Shown: positions 28,946 to 39,720 of the stretch, in pieces
Layout of the letters: each line of letters opens with the position of its first letter
How positions within the stretch are numbered: the stretch's first letter is position 1
NCBI GenBank assembly: GCA_963989385.1
Contig: OZ022508.1
Coordinates: 50,445,087-50,509,086 of the forward strand
DNA from: Ctena decussata
Lineage: Eukaryota > Mollusca > Bivalvia > Lucinida > Lucinidae
Length of the DNA stretch: 64,000 nucleotides
Direction: 5' to 3'
Made by a program: the position numbers and the translations under genes
Notes under the pieces: model-generated
Database searches by the model: none
Told to the model about the DNA's origin: nothing
The model's input: the letters and a program-made list of their open reading frames with translations, nothing else

Positions 28946-31016
28946 TTAGCTCACCTGAGCCGAAGGCTCAGAGGTGAGCTTATAGGATGGGAGTCGAGCC
29001 GTCGTCCGTCCGTGCGTGCGTGGGTGGGTGGGTGGGTGCGTCAACACTTTCAAACATAAATATCTCAGAGACCAAAGGGCCGATCGCAATCAAATTTTAT
29101 CTGAAGCATCATTTAGGTGGGGGAAAGGCTGCAAAAGGTTTTGGTGCCGATCAGCTCAGAACTCTGGTTTCCATGGCAACAGATAGCCCCCATAGGGTTA
29201 TAATGGGGAAAATGGCGTCATCACGTTTTCTCGACTGTTTTTGATTAGATCCTTATCATACTTGCAGGTAATGATGACATACATAAGAGCTTTGATGAGT
29301 TCGAAATTTGGCCGGATTCGAGCACAGGCTACGGAGTTAGATGCCCTTGAGCGTTTGAAAAACATCCCATAGTGTTATAATGGACAAAAGAACGTCATCA
29401 CATATTTTTAGAAAAACTTTGTCATCGCTCTATTGCCTACATTTCTCAACGGATTTTAAAATAACTTCACACAAATGTAGGGCATGACAATATCTCAAGC
29501 AAGTTCGACTTTCAGGATGCTGCGCCCAAGGTCAAGGTCACTGTAGCTATTTTTAGAAAAACTTTGTCAGCGCTCTAGCACCTACATATCTCAGCAGGTT
29601 TTGAAATAACTTCACACAAATGTAGGGCATGACAATATCTCAAAGCAGCTTGACCTCCAGTGTGCTGCACCCAAGGTCAAGGTCACTGTGGCTATTTTTA
29701 GAAAAACTTTGTCAGCGCTGTAGCACCTACATTTCTCAATGGATTTTAAAATTAATTCAAACAAATGTAGGGCATGACAATATCTCGAGCAAGTTCGACT
29801 TTCAGGGTGCTGTTCCTAAGGTCAAGGTCACTGTGGCTATTTTTAGAAAAACTTGGTCATCTCTCTAGCGCCTACATTTCTCAACAGATTTTAAATCAAC
29901 TTCACCCAAATGTAGGGCATGACAATATCTCAAAGCAGCTTGACTTCCAGGGTGCTGTGCCCAAGGTCAAGGTCACTGTGGCTATTTTTAGAAAAACTTT
30001 GTCAGCGCTCTAGCACCTACATTTCTCGATGGATTTTTAAATAAATTCACACAAATGTAGGACATGACAATATCTCGAGCAAGTTCGACTTTCAGGGTGC
30101 TGTGCCTAAGGTCAAGGTCACTGTGGCTATTTTTAGAAAAACTTTGTCATCGCCCTAGCACCTTCATTTCTCCATGGATTTTGAAATAACTTGACACAAA
30201 TGTAGGGTATGAAAATATCTCGAGCAAGTTCGACTTTCAGGATGCTGCGCCCAAGGTCAAGGTCACTGTGGCTATTTTTAGAAAAACTTTGTCAGCGTTC
30301 CAGCACCTACATTTCTCAACAGATTTTAAAATAAATTCACACAAATGTAGGGCATGACAATATCTCGAGCAAGTTTGACTTTCAGGGTGCTGCAATCAAG
30401 GTTTTTGATTAGATCCTTATCATACTTGCAGGTAATGATGACATACATAAGAGATTGGATGCGTTCGAAATTTGGCTGGATTCGAGCACAGACGACGGAG
30501 TTAGCTGCGAAAAAAATCCCATAGTCTTATAATGGAGAAAACAACGTCATCACATCTTCATTTTTCATCGGATCCTCTTCATACTTGCAGGTAATGAGGA
30601 TTGCATAAAAGCTTAGATTAGTTAGCATTTCGGCTAGATCCCACCACTGACTATGGAATACCTGCCCTGAGCATCCAAAAAATCAATGTCGCCACTTTTT
30701 CTTGGTTTCTACTGATCCGATCCTTTTCAAACTTGCAGGTAATGAGGAAATGCATAATATCTTAAACAAGTTCAAATTTTGGCCAGATCAGGCCAACCAC
30801 TACGAAGTTAGCTGCCCTTGACAGCTGTGTCTATTGTGCTCTTGATCGGATACTTTTTAAATTTGCATATATTAAATGAGGGCATACATAATGTTTTGGA
30901 TGAGTTTAATTTTCAGCCTGATTGGACCACTGACTGTGGAGTTAGCTGCCCTTGAGCATCTTAAATATCCCTATAGGTTTACAATGTATCTCAGGTGAGC
31001 AATTGTTGCCCTTTGG
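28946..31016 (+). mobile_element. AGCTCACCTGAG element (copy E), nearly full length
   Basis: The leader hairpin TAGCTCACCTGAGCC-GAA-GGCTCAGAGGTGAGC begins at 28947. It is followed by GTCGTCCGTCCGTGCG, single-copy leader sequence nearly identical to copy D, the 145-bp array (29395-30405), then 'TGATTAGATCCTTATCATACTTGCAGGTAATGA' units. Near 30990 it closes with TCTCAGGTGAGCAATTGTTGCCC...CTTGTT, the inverted partner of the leader. No transposase or Rep ORF is present. Confidence 0.65.
29395..30405 (+). repeat. 145-bp tandem array in copy E, seven units
   Basis: The CACTGTGGCT anchor occurs at about 29539, 29684, 29829, 29974, 30119 and 30264, spaced exactly 145 bp. Because 145 is not a multiple of three, look-alike 79-codon open frames recur one unit apart (29629 and 29774). 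These are by-products of the repeat. Confidence 0.9.
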
Positions 31017-31330
31017 GCTACTTGTTTTCAGATTGTGATTACAATTAGCATAAGCTTTTAAAGTGTTTTCTATGCGTACTGGAACTACTGTTTATTGCGT
31101 TTAAGAGACTTTTCTTCTGCGCATGCGCAAATTAGAGTTCTGTTATGAATTATTAAAATAGGAATAAGTTAGCTGACTATGGAGAGGACAAGCATTTACC
31201 AATAATTTTTCATGATTTAAGTAACTTAATCAGATGTCTGTCCAACTCGAAAACACCCATATATACATTACAAATTTGCTAGGTTGGCCGGAATTGAGAA
31301 ATAAAATCCATCAATTTTTTATTTTTGTTC
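31017..31330. other. No recognisable feature
   Basis: Short single-copy-looking stretch between copy E and a TA tract; no coding or repeat signal that I can support. Confidence 0.35.
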
Positions 31331-31331
31331 A

Positions 31332-31363
<32 letters not shown>

Positions 31364-31545
31364 TACGAAATATATTTATATAAGTATGTAATAAAACGTT
31401 CAAAATACAACGATGTATAGATAATATAAGGGTGGCGGGAAAACGTTTCCGTATTACGAAATATATTTATATAAGTATGTAATAAAACGTTCAAAATACA
31501 ACGATGTATAGATAATATAAGGGTGGTGGGAAAACGTTTCCGTAG

Positions 31546-31574
<29 letters not shown>
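31331..31574. repeat. (TA)n tracts enclosing a 91-bp tandem duplication
   Basis: Two TA runs (31332-31362 and 31543-31574) flank two copies of a 91-bp unit beginning TACGAAATATATTTATATAAG at 31364 and 31455. The copies differ by about one base (GGTGGCGGG versus GGTGGTGGG). No coding value. Confidence 0.85.
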
Positions 31575-31577
<3 letters not shown>

Positions 31578-32025
31578 TATAGTGGCGCAATCGGTTAAGC
31601 TCATGTCTCTGAATCGCTAGGCGGAGTTGTCGTAGTCGGCGTGGGTTCGAGTCCCAGTGGGTACTTCTTCATTTCTCAACTATACAATTTTTTCGAATGT
31701 ACTTGCATCAGTAAAATGATCCTGGGCCGGAATATCTGTTGAAGTTTGTTAAATCTTAAATTTAATCATATAATATTTCCAAGCTTCTGTATCGCATGAT
31801 CCAGATATTCCATGTATATACCTGATTGTGTTAGCACAACTTAATAAAATAGCCCTAACTGATGGGTCATCCAGAGAAATAAAGCTTAACATTGTTCCAT
31901 GAAACTCCTTTTTTGGGGAGCGTAGTGGCGCAATCGGTTAAGCTCATGTCTCTGAATCGCTAGGCGGAGTTGTCGTAGTCGGCGTGGGTTCGAGTCCCAG
32001 TGGGTACTTCTTCATTTCTCAACTA
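31574..32025 (+). repeat. 343-bp tRNA-like tandem array, right copy
   Basis: A full unit plus a second head: AGTGGCGCAATCGG occurs at 31581 and 31924, exactly 343 bp apart, each followed by GTGGGTTCGAGTCCCAGTGG and CTTCTTCATTTCTCAACTATA. The intervening sequence (ATGATCCTGGGCCGGAATAT, CTGATTGTGTTAGCACAAC) matches the left array at 18530-18740 in reverse complement. TA tracts touch both sides. Confidence 0.8.
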
Positions 32026-32026
32026 T

Positions 32027-32072
<46 letters not shown>
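32026..32072. repeat. (TA)n(GA)n microsatellite
   Basis: A TA run passes into a GA run directly after the tRNA-like array. Confidence 0.9.
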
Positions 32073-32079
32073 ATAAATC

Positions 32080-32760
32080 AACGAGACCGGTAAATGCGAA
32101 AAAAAAATTTTTATGGCCCATGCGTGAGTTCATCAAGTAGCACTGATATAGGTAGCCGATTATGCAGTACACGTCGTATATTGAGTTCTTCTTAATGCGT
32201 TGCATCTATTCCGTTCGCCAATGAAAGTCTGTCGGATATAGAGGATACAAGTGAAATTAGATATATATTAGGTGTTAGAGAAATGTAATACCTATATCAG
32301 TGCTACTCGAACAATCTGTTCTGGGGTTGTCTCGGTAGCGATGTTATGCAAACACATCGCTAAAACAATCAAAGTATGAACACGGATATGTACAAGAGTC
32401 AAGTCTCGCTGTATTGCAGCTTGTGACACCCAACTTTGATTGTTGTAGCGTTGTGTTTACGATTGTGTATGTGCAACCCAATTGCATAGCATTAGCGTGT
32501 GCAGCCATTTTGTTTTCATAATTTGAACTGTATGGTCCCCGATAAGGGGAAAATTATGTTCATTTTTGTTTTTAGGAGCTTGTCTTTTTTATGTTTAGAT
32601 ATTTTTTTCGAAATGTAAATTTTTGTGCTTATTGATTTTTTTCATTGTTTGAAACCTATGAAGAAGCCGAAAGACGAAAGCGCTTAGGTAACGTAACATA
32701 TTGAGAAAAGCACTGTTAATGATAGCACTGTTAATCTTGATATATATCTTGAAAAAGTCC
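32080..32760 (+). mobile_element. Probable PLE-related relic with ribozyme-like tail
   Basis: No RT frame survives. The end has the PLE-tail order: the hammerhead-like core at 32654-32689, then GCACTGTTAATGAT (32710), matching GCACTGTTGATGAT 13 bases after the core in the intact PLE. 'TAGCACTGATATAGGTA' near 32128 and its inverse 'TACCTATATCAGTGCTA' near 32288 form an internal inverted repeat. It sits between a TA/GA tract and ATATATATC sequence. It may be a non-autonomous PLE derivative. Confidence 0.45.
32654..32689 (+). ncRNA. Hammerhead-ribozyme-like core, diverged
   Basis: Reads ACCU | AUGAAGA | A | GCC-GAAA-GAC | GAAA | GCGCU | U | AGGU. Helix I ACCU/AGGU pairs perfectly although its sequence differs from the intact PLE (ACU/AGU). 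C3 of the core is replaced by A and helix II has a mismatch, so it is probably inactive. Confidence 0.5.
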
Positions 32761-33474
32761 ACTAGTTGCAATATCTATGTGTGAAATATTTAGTTGGACC
32801 TGTGAACTATGTTTCATTTGTGTTGCTTTTATTCCAGCTGTGGATTTTGCCAATTTATGATCAGTAATGAATTTTGTTATAGGCATATTACAATGATTGC
32901 TTATATGCGTGTTAAAGATATCTGTTTTAGGTAGATTTGTATCGTTAATTCTGTTGTGTAAACTTGTTAATCATCACCAATGCAGTAAATCTTTCATGCC
33001 TGATGAGAAGAAAGTCTCTGCATTATTTCACACACACAGGCATGCTTCCTGTATTGGTTATGGGTGCTTTATGTTTTATGTCTGTAAACATGATGTCAAT
33101 GGTATTATGCTTTTTTATATGCACGGTGTTTGTCCATTGCTGAGCTTGATTTCCTTTGCCAGTCTCCATGCACAAACTGCGTAATCTTGATTCCTAGTCA
33201 TTGTATTGAAAACCAATCTTACAGTAAATATGTTCAATGATTTAATCAGTATCGCAAATTATACATAGTTTTTGGAATCTCAAAATGTAAAACCGACACA
33301 AATATAAAACTTATCACAAAAAGTAACAAAGCTTTCCCACTGATGTCAATAAACTTTCCACAAATACACGTATAAAGTAAAAGCCACTAAAGATTTCCAA
33401 CTAAAGTGATTTTTTGTCTTAAAAGTAAAAGCAAAAATAAATAACAAGCAAGAGGCAGCTCTGTGACTTATCTT

Positions 33475-33478
<4 letters not shown>
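32761..33478. other. No recognisable feature
   Basis: Low-repeat AT-rich DNA. An open frame of 95 codons (32897-33184) has no recognisable domain and no convincing splice borders, so it is not called as a gene. Confidence 0.3.

Positions 33479-33520
<42 letters not shown>
33479..33520. repeat. (GA)n microsatellite
   Basis: About twenty GA dinucleotides in a row. Confidence 0.95.
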
Positions 33521-33522
<2 letters not shown>

Positions 33523-33836
33523 AATTGGTTATTACTGTTTTCTATATTTAAATTTCTCCATAGCTATACATCCCTATCTATGGACCCGTCAATTAAAACA
33601 CCCGATTTAGCTCGAGTGACTATATATATATATCACTATTCAGGTAATGTTCCTCGAATAACTTGAGGAAATTTGCCCGAGATCCCTACAGTTTACCCTC
33701 ATGTCAAAGCAGGTTAGGTAGAGTAAATAAAAACAAAACTCAAAATACCCACCAGCCGACACTCTCCTGAACGCCGACTGACAAGGTGAATAAAGTATTG
33801 CTTAACAATTTGCATAGCGATGTAGGAAGATTGTCA

Positions 33837-34896
33837 CTTTAGCTTACCAAATCTCGGTAGAGCTATTGAGATCACATTTCGTCCGCCGTCCGTCTGTTAA
33901 CTTTTTGTTTAAAATAAACCACTTTGCCTACGGTTTCGATATTTGATGTAAAGCCTTGTCTAGTAACCCTCTACCAAGTTTGTTCAAATAGTGGTCCAGG
34001 GTCCAGAATGGCCCTTTAACATTTCTAGTAGACCTCTGCCAAGGTTGTGCTATAGGTGACCGTAGGGAGCAATGAGGCCCAGCGACACGGGTTGGGTTCG
34101 CAAATAAAATATATTTAAAAAAATCTCCAAATCCACAAGGCTCAGATGCATGAAATTTGATCTTGTGGTCGTTTACCAATTTTGTTCAAATGGTGCCTCA
34201 GGGTCCAAAATATCTTTACCCAAGGGGGTCTTTGGTTCGAACCATAGAAAGACATTGGGAAATTATTCAAAAATCTATTTCTTCAGAACCACTAGGAAGA
34301 GATGCTTGGAATTGGTGAAATACTTAAAATTCTTCTCCTTCAGACTCAGTCTGACCAGAGGCTACATTTTTGTATGTGTGTAGTGTTTTCTTGTGGTCCT
34401 TTACAAAGTTTGTTCAAATGGTAGCGCTAGGGTTCAGAATTGCCCCCGCCTCAGGGACTCCTGAGTTCACTTAAGAAATTTATAGGGTAAATATTAAAAA
34501 AATATTCTTCTTTAGAACCATTTGGAACAGAATCTTGATATTTGGTATAAAGCATTGGTTAATACTTGTAGTCGTTTACCTTTTATTTTCAAATGGTGGC
34601 CCAAGGGTTTTAAGTTGTCCCTCACCAGGGGATCTTTGGTCCACCCTAGAAACACATAGAGAAAATATTCAAAACCCACTTTAGCCAAAGGCTTGGTATT
34701 TGGTAATTAGCATTTTCTGATGATCCTTCACGTGTTTCTTCAAATGCTGTCCCCAGGATCCAAAATGGCACAACCCCCGGGCTCCTGTGTTTACCATAGA
34801 AATACATAGGGAAATATTCAAAATTCTTCTCAGAAGCAGTCGGACCCAATGTTTTATATTTGGTATTTAGCATTAGGTAACGATCCTTTACCAAGT
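33837..34896 (+). mobile_element. Leader-type tandem element (copy K), 3' end cut by copy F
   Basis: Starts TTTAGCTTACCAAATCTCGGTAGAGCTA with CGTCCGCCGTCCGTCTG, then four or five loose units of 'GTTCAAATGGTG.CCCAGGGTCCAAAATGGCCC' and 'AACCACTNGGAA..GAATGCTTGNTATTTGGTA'. At 34897 it is replaced by the AGCTCACCTGAG leader of copy F. Confidence 0.5.
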
Positions 34897-36141
34897 TTTA
34901 GCTCACCTGAGCGGAAGGCTCCGGGGAGGCTTATAGGATACGCAGGCTTCATTGTCCGGCGTCGTCCGGCGTCCGTCTGCATCCCCGTTCCAATCCTAGT
35001 AAATTTTGTATCTTGTATCATATATATGTTATGGAAAAATGAGAAATAAATATGTTTCAACCAAACGACTTCTGAAACCACTTGGCCGAAATGCTTGAAC
35101 TTGATTTCATGTAAATTGGTGAAGATTTTGGCCTAAAAATTGGTATCTACAGACATCGCAATGACTACATGAAGATTTGTGAGTACAAGAGTTCAAGGTC
35201 ATTCTTTGACCTTTGACCCAGGTCTCTCATATTTCGACAATTACAAAAATCTCCTCAAGAGCCAGTGTGCAATTCTTACCAACTTTCATATAAAAGTGAG
35301 GATACGAAAATGTGTTCAAACGGTCTAGGGCACATTGCCAACATGGCTGTCAAGCATATACAAGTATATTGTAAACCTTTAAAAATTTTCTCCAGAATCA
35401 ATCATTCAATTGCCTCGAAACTTGGTATGTAGCATCGAGTACTCAAAAATTATCAATATTATTCAAATGATGACCTTGAGTTGACTTTGACCTTTTTTAC
35501 AGCAAGATCAAATATGGGAGACCTTTTATCCAGGACTCTCATATTTTGATGATTTTAAACACCTACTCAAAAACCACTGGGCCAATCCTAATCAAATTTT
35601 ATATAGAGCCTCCGGGGGCTGACGGAATAACAATTTGTTCAACCTGGAACAGATCACATAACCAACTTTGCCGTCGTGCCCATTTATTGTAAAAACCTTC
35701 TAAAATTTATTTTCCTGAACCAATTTGGCAATTGCCTTGAAACTTAGTATGTGGCATTGGGTTCGCAAGTTCTACCAAGATTTTTCAAATAACGACCTGG
35801 GGCTGACCTTGACAATTTTTACGACAAGGTCAAATATTGGAGAATGATAAAACATAAGGTTTCATCGAAAGTTTTGAAGATTTCGGCCTTAAAATTGGTA
35901 GTCACAGTCTTCTTGATAAGTACATGAAGATTGTGAGTACGAGAGGTGAAGGTCATTCCTTGACCTTTGACCCAGGACTCATATTTTGACAATTTCAAAC
36001 ATCTCCACAAAAACCACTATCTTGTTATCCTCTAGCAAGTTTTTCAGCCGATAGCTTCAGTGTTAAAAATTCTGAATAACCTTAGGATATAACTGAAATG
36101 TCTAGGTGAGTGATACAGGCCCGGATTCGCCTCTTGTTTAA
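34897..36141 (+). mobile_element. 'TGACC' tandem-type element (copy F), both ends visible
   Basis: The 5' leader TTAGCTCACCTGAGCGGAAGGCTCCGG plus GGCGTCCGTCTGC opens at 34898. The 3' end CTAGGTGAGTGATACAGGCCCGGATTCGCCTCTTGTT lies at about 36100-36137. The interior has two units with ERRE-like TCAAGGTCA (35193-35201) and a perfect DR1 TGACCTTTGACCC (35207-35219). Confidence 0.6.
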
Positions 36142-36453
36142 ATCATGACGGCTGGTGAGAATAAAACATTCTGCTTTTCACATCTTGTAATCATGCTATG
36201 GGTCCATTACGTTACTTGCATATTTGACTGAAAAGTTCTACCCAGGAAATATGCGGGGCATGGACAACGTTTACGCAAAGTTGAACAACGCTGGGTAGAC
36301 ATTTAATTAACGTTGTGTTCTTTGGCTATATCATTATATGCAGATTTTTTATCGTTTCCTTTTTTAATTCATTTCGATTGCTTATTTTAGAGTTGCAGAG
36401 AACTGATTTAAGGAGGCTAGTTACTAAACAATATTGCTCTGTTGCATTTTTAT
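36142..36453. other. No recognisable feature
   Basis: Single-copy-looking sequence between two repeat elements. No exon or repeat signal that I can support. Confidence 0.3.
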
Positions 36454-38045
36454 TATGCCCCAAGCTTCGAAGAAGTTGAAGGGGCATATTACTTTCACCT
36501 CGTCCATTCGTCAGTTCGTCAGGGCCATCAGATGCAGCTATATTCCCGAGAACCAATAGGCCTAGGGTTTTGAAATTTCATATGTGGATAGGCCATGAAA
36601 AATGAGCGGGCCCGTATTTTTTAACACCGTCGAACTTGTACATTTGGAGTATCCTCCCCTTTTTTCAAAATTAAAATGAAATCTTGTTACCGCGATATCT
36701 CAAGAAGTGTTTGACCTAGGATGATGAAATTTAGTATACCGCTTTGGGGTCAGATAAACAAGAACTGTTTAACATTTGGGCAAATTCTTTAAAAAAGGTG
36801 ATTGAGTTATGCCCTTTGTTTGAATTTGGCATTTTTCCAACATCTGAACCGCTTAACCTAGGAAGCTGATTTTTATACGCCCGTTTAAAAACGGGACGTT
36901 TATTGTTATGGCGCTGGCGTCCGTCCGTCCGTCCGTCCGATGTAAACTTTTCGTTTCCGGATAACTCCTCCTACAGTTTACATCCGATCGAGCTGAAACT
37001 TGGTATATAGTAAGACTATGAGGTGGACAAGCGCATATCGTTTCGAGGTTACACTCCAATGATTTTAGGGAAGTTACAGCCCTTTACTTAGAATTTTTGG
37101 GGTGTTCGTTTCCGGATAACTCCTCCTATATTTTTCATCCAATTAAGCTGAAACTTTGTAAACAGTAAGACTACGATGTGGACTTGTGCTTATGGAGTTA
37201 CCTCCCCTTTATCAAAATTAAAATGAAATCTTGTCTCAAGAATTATCTCAAGAAGTTTTTGACCAAGGCTGATGGTACACAGCTTTGGGGTGAGATATAC
37301 TAGAAATGGTTAACTTTTGGGCAATTTCCGTAAAAAATCAAGTTATGTTTTTATGTTTAACATCAAGTTATGTTTGAATCTTGCAATGTTCCGACTTCTG
37401 AACCGCTTAACTTAGAAAGCTGATTTTTGGTATATATGTAGTCCTTGATGTGCTATATGTTTTGGTAAAGGTCAGGTAACTCTGTGTTTATTAATTATAG
37501 AGTTATTCCCTGTTAGTCATTACTTACACAGCTACTTGGAGCAAGAACCACTGGGCCTAGGGTTTTGTAATTCATATATGAAAAGGTCATGTAAAATGAG
37601 GGGATCCGTATTTGTTTCTTTGTTCTATCGAACTTTTACTTTTCGAGTTACCTCCCCTTTATCAAAATTAAAATGACATCTTGTCACCATTATATCCTTA
37701 GAACTGTTTGAGCTAGGATGATGGTATTTTGTATGCAGCTTTGGGGTGAGGTGTGCAAGGACTGTCTAATTTTTGGGCAAATTCTGTCAAAAAAATCGAG
37801 TTATCTCCCTGGTTTGAATTTGGCATTTTTCCAACTTCTAAACTGCTTAACCTAGGAAGCTGATTTTTGGTATATTAATAGTCATTGATGTGTAAAATAT
37901 TTTGGTAAATGTGAAGAAGTTATTCCCCATGACTTTCGGACATAGAAAGTTAAAACAAAAAAAAACAAAAAATCTATAGAAATGTTTGAACTAGGATTTT
38001 GATATTTGGCATACAGCTTCGAATCAGTACGTAATGATAAATGCT
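36454..38045 (+). repeat. Hairpin-led dispersed repeats ('TATGCCCC' and 'TATACGCCCGTTT' leaders)
   Basis: TATGCCCCAAGCTTCGAAGAAGTTGAAGGGGCATA forms a stem at 36454-36486. A second leader, ATACGCCCGTTTAAAAACGGGACGT with GGCGTCCGTCCGTCCG, starts near 36875 inside it. Bodies repeat 'AACCGCTTAACCTAGGAAGCTGATTTTTGGTAT' and 'TACCTCCCCTTTATCAAAATTAAAATGA'. Non-coding. Confidence 0.5.
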
Positions 38046-39060
38046 GATTATGCCCCCCCCCCCACACACACACACCATTGGGCGGACATATTGTTTGTGA
38101 ATCCCGTCGGTGTCGGCGTCAGCGTCTGCGTCGGCGTCGGCGTCAGCGTAGCTTCTTGTCTGCACTCTATCTCCTGAAGGGAAGCATTGATTTTGAACAA
38201 ACTTGCATAGATACATCATTTGGTAGGGGGAAATACTGATCAGATTTTGATGACCTTGACCTTATTTTCAATGTCACAGGAGGTCAGAGAATAATGAAAA
38301 ATAGCTTGTCTGCACCATATCTCCTGAAGGAATCGATGGATTTTTTTCCAAAATGGCACAGATAAATTACTGGGAGATGGCAAAGAACTTATTAGATTTT
38401 AATGACCTTGACCCTATTTTCAAGGTCACAGGAGGTCAAAGAATAATGAGAAATAGCTTGTCTGCACCATATCTTCTGAAGGAACTAATAGATTTTTACC
38501 AAAATGGCAGATTTATTACTGGGAGATGGCAAAGAAGTGGTAAGAATTTGGTTACCTTGACCCTATGTTCAAGGTCACAGGAGATCAAAAGTGTTGAAAA
38601 ATACCTTGTCTGCACCATATCTCCTCAATGGATGGATGGATTTTTACCAAAGCGGCACAGATATATCACTGGGAGATGGCAAAGAACTCATTAGAGTTTG
38701 GTGATCTTGACCCCATTTTCAAGGTCAGAGGAGACCAAAGAATGTTGAAAAAAATGCCTTGTCTGCACCGTATCTCCTGAATGGCTAGATGTATTTGAAC
38801 CAAACTTGCACACAAATATAACTGGGAAATGCAAAAGAACTGCTAAGATTTTTGTGATCTTCACCCAATTTTCAAGGTCAGAGGAGGTCAAAGAATGTTG
38901 AAAAATGGCTTGTCTGCACCATATCTCATGAACGGATGGATGGATTTGAACCAAACTGGCACAGATACATCACTGGGCGATGAAAAAGAAGTTTTTAAAT
39001 TTTGGTGACCTTGACCCCATTTCATAGGTCACAGGAGGTCTTAACATGGCAGCATTTAGG
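38046..39060 (+). repeat. About 150-bp tandem array, six units, with GGCGTC leader
   Basis: After a C/CA tract and GTCGGCGTCAGCGTCTGCG, the phrase TGTCTGCACCATATCTCCTGA recurs near 38158, 38310, 38459, 38608, 38760 and 38909. 'ACCTTGACCC.ATTTTCAAGGTCA' lies in each unit. This family also includes the fragments at 1-169 and 43453-43860. Confidence 0.75.
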
Positions 39061-39461
39061 GAAAATCATACTGCCGGGAAAGCGCAGGTGGGGGGACGTC
39101 TGTTTTTGTCAAAAACATTTCTAATTAACTTCTGAGAAATTTCCTTGAGAATTAACAGAGCTATAGCCCTTTTCAGGCCAAGGCATCATAAAGTCTGGCA
39201 CATTTAGTGGCAAGCATATGGTTGGGGGCATAGTGTTTCACAAATACATTTCTAGATTTTTTTTGTTTTCTTTTTTTCTTGTTGTTGTTGTTGCTTTTTT
39301 CTTTCGAACACTAAGGAAGCAAACAAAACTTTCAACGTAAACAACAGTCCTATTCGCAGGCCTTACAACTTTTGTAACTCACATTTATGAATCCTATGAA
39401 GACAACTGACACACTTATATCATTCTGCTAATATTAAATAAAACGATCATGTAATAGCTTT
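39061..39461. other. No recognisable feature
   Basis: Decaying repeat flank followed by low-complexity T/GTT runs (39260-39300). Nothing coding seen. Confidence 0.3.
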
Positions 39462-39720
39462 GCTGTGGGGCGGTCGGGTCAGGCGATGGTGCTGGAGTAA
39501 CTTTCAGTGCCGAGGCGCCCTACTATTTTGGATAATAGTAGGACCTGCTGTGCTTGCAGAAGGTGCGGACTGGGATGATTTGGATAGTTTTTCTCTCACC
39601 TATCATGCCTTTTTCCTCTCTCTCTCTCTCTCTCTCTGTCTGTTTGTCTTGTCTGTCTCTCTCTCTCTCTCTCTCGCTCTCTCTCTCTCTGAGAGACGGC
39701 TCGATAGAGACTGAAAGAGC
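39462..39720 (+). repeat. SINE-like repeat with internal (CT)n, copy 1 of 3
   Basis: 'TTCAGTGCCGAGGCGCCCTACTATTTTGGATAATAG', 'CCTGCTGTGCTTGCAGAAGGTGCGG', 'TTTTTCTCTCACCTATCATGCC', a CT run (39617-39690) and 'GAGACGGCTCGATAGAGACTGAAA'. The same order of blocks occurs at 45785-45985 and, reversed, at 46660-46905. Confidence 0.65.

Noticed and set aside
29629..30013. Two similar 79-codon frames offset by 145 bp
   Set aside because: They repeat with the 145-bp satellite period and change with every unit; no domain or splice border.
31581..31923. Hammerhead motif inside the 343-bp tRNA-like unit
   Set aside because: The reverse strand has CTGATGC..CGAAA and the forward strand CTGATGG..GAAA, but neither has CUGANGA nor a plausible helix II.
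32897..33184. 95-codon open frame
   Set aside because: No domain, no splice consensus at useful positions and composition like the surrounding AT-rich DNA.
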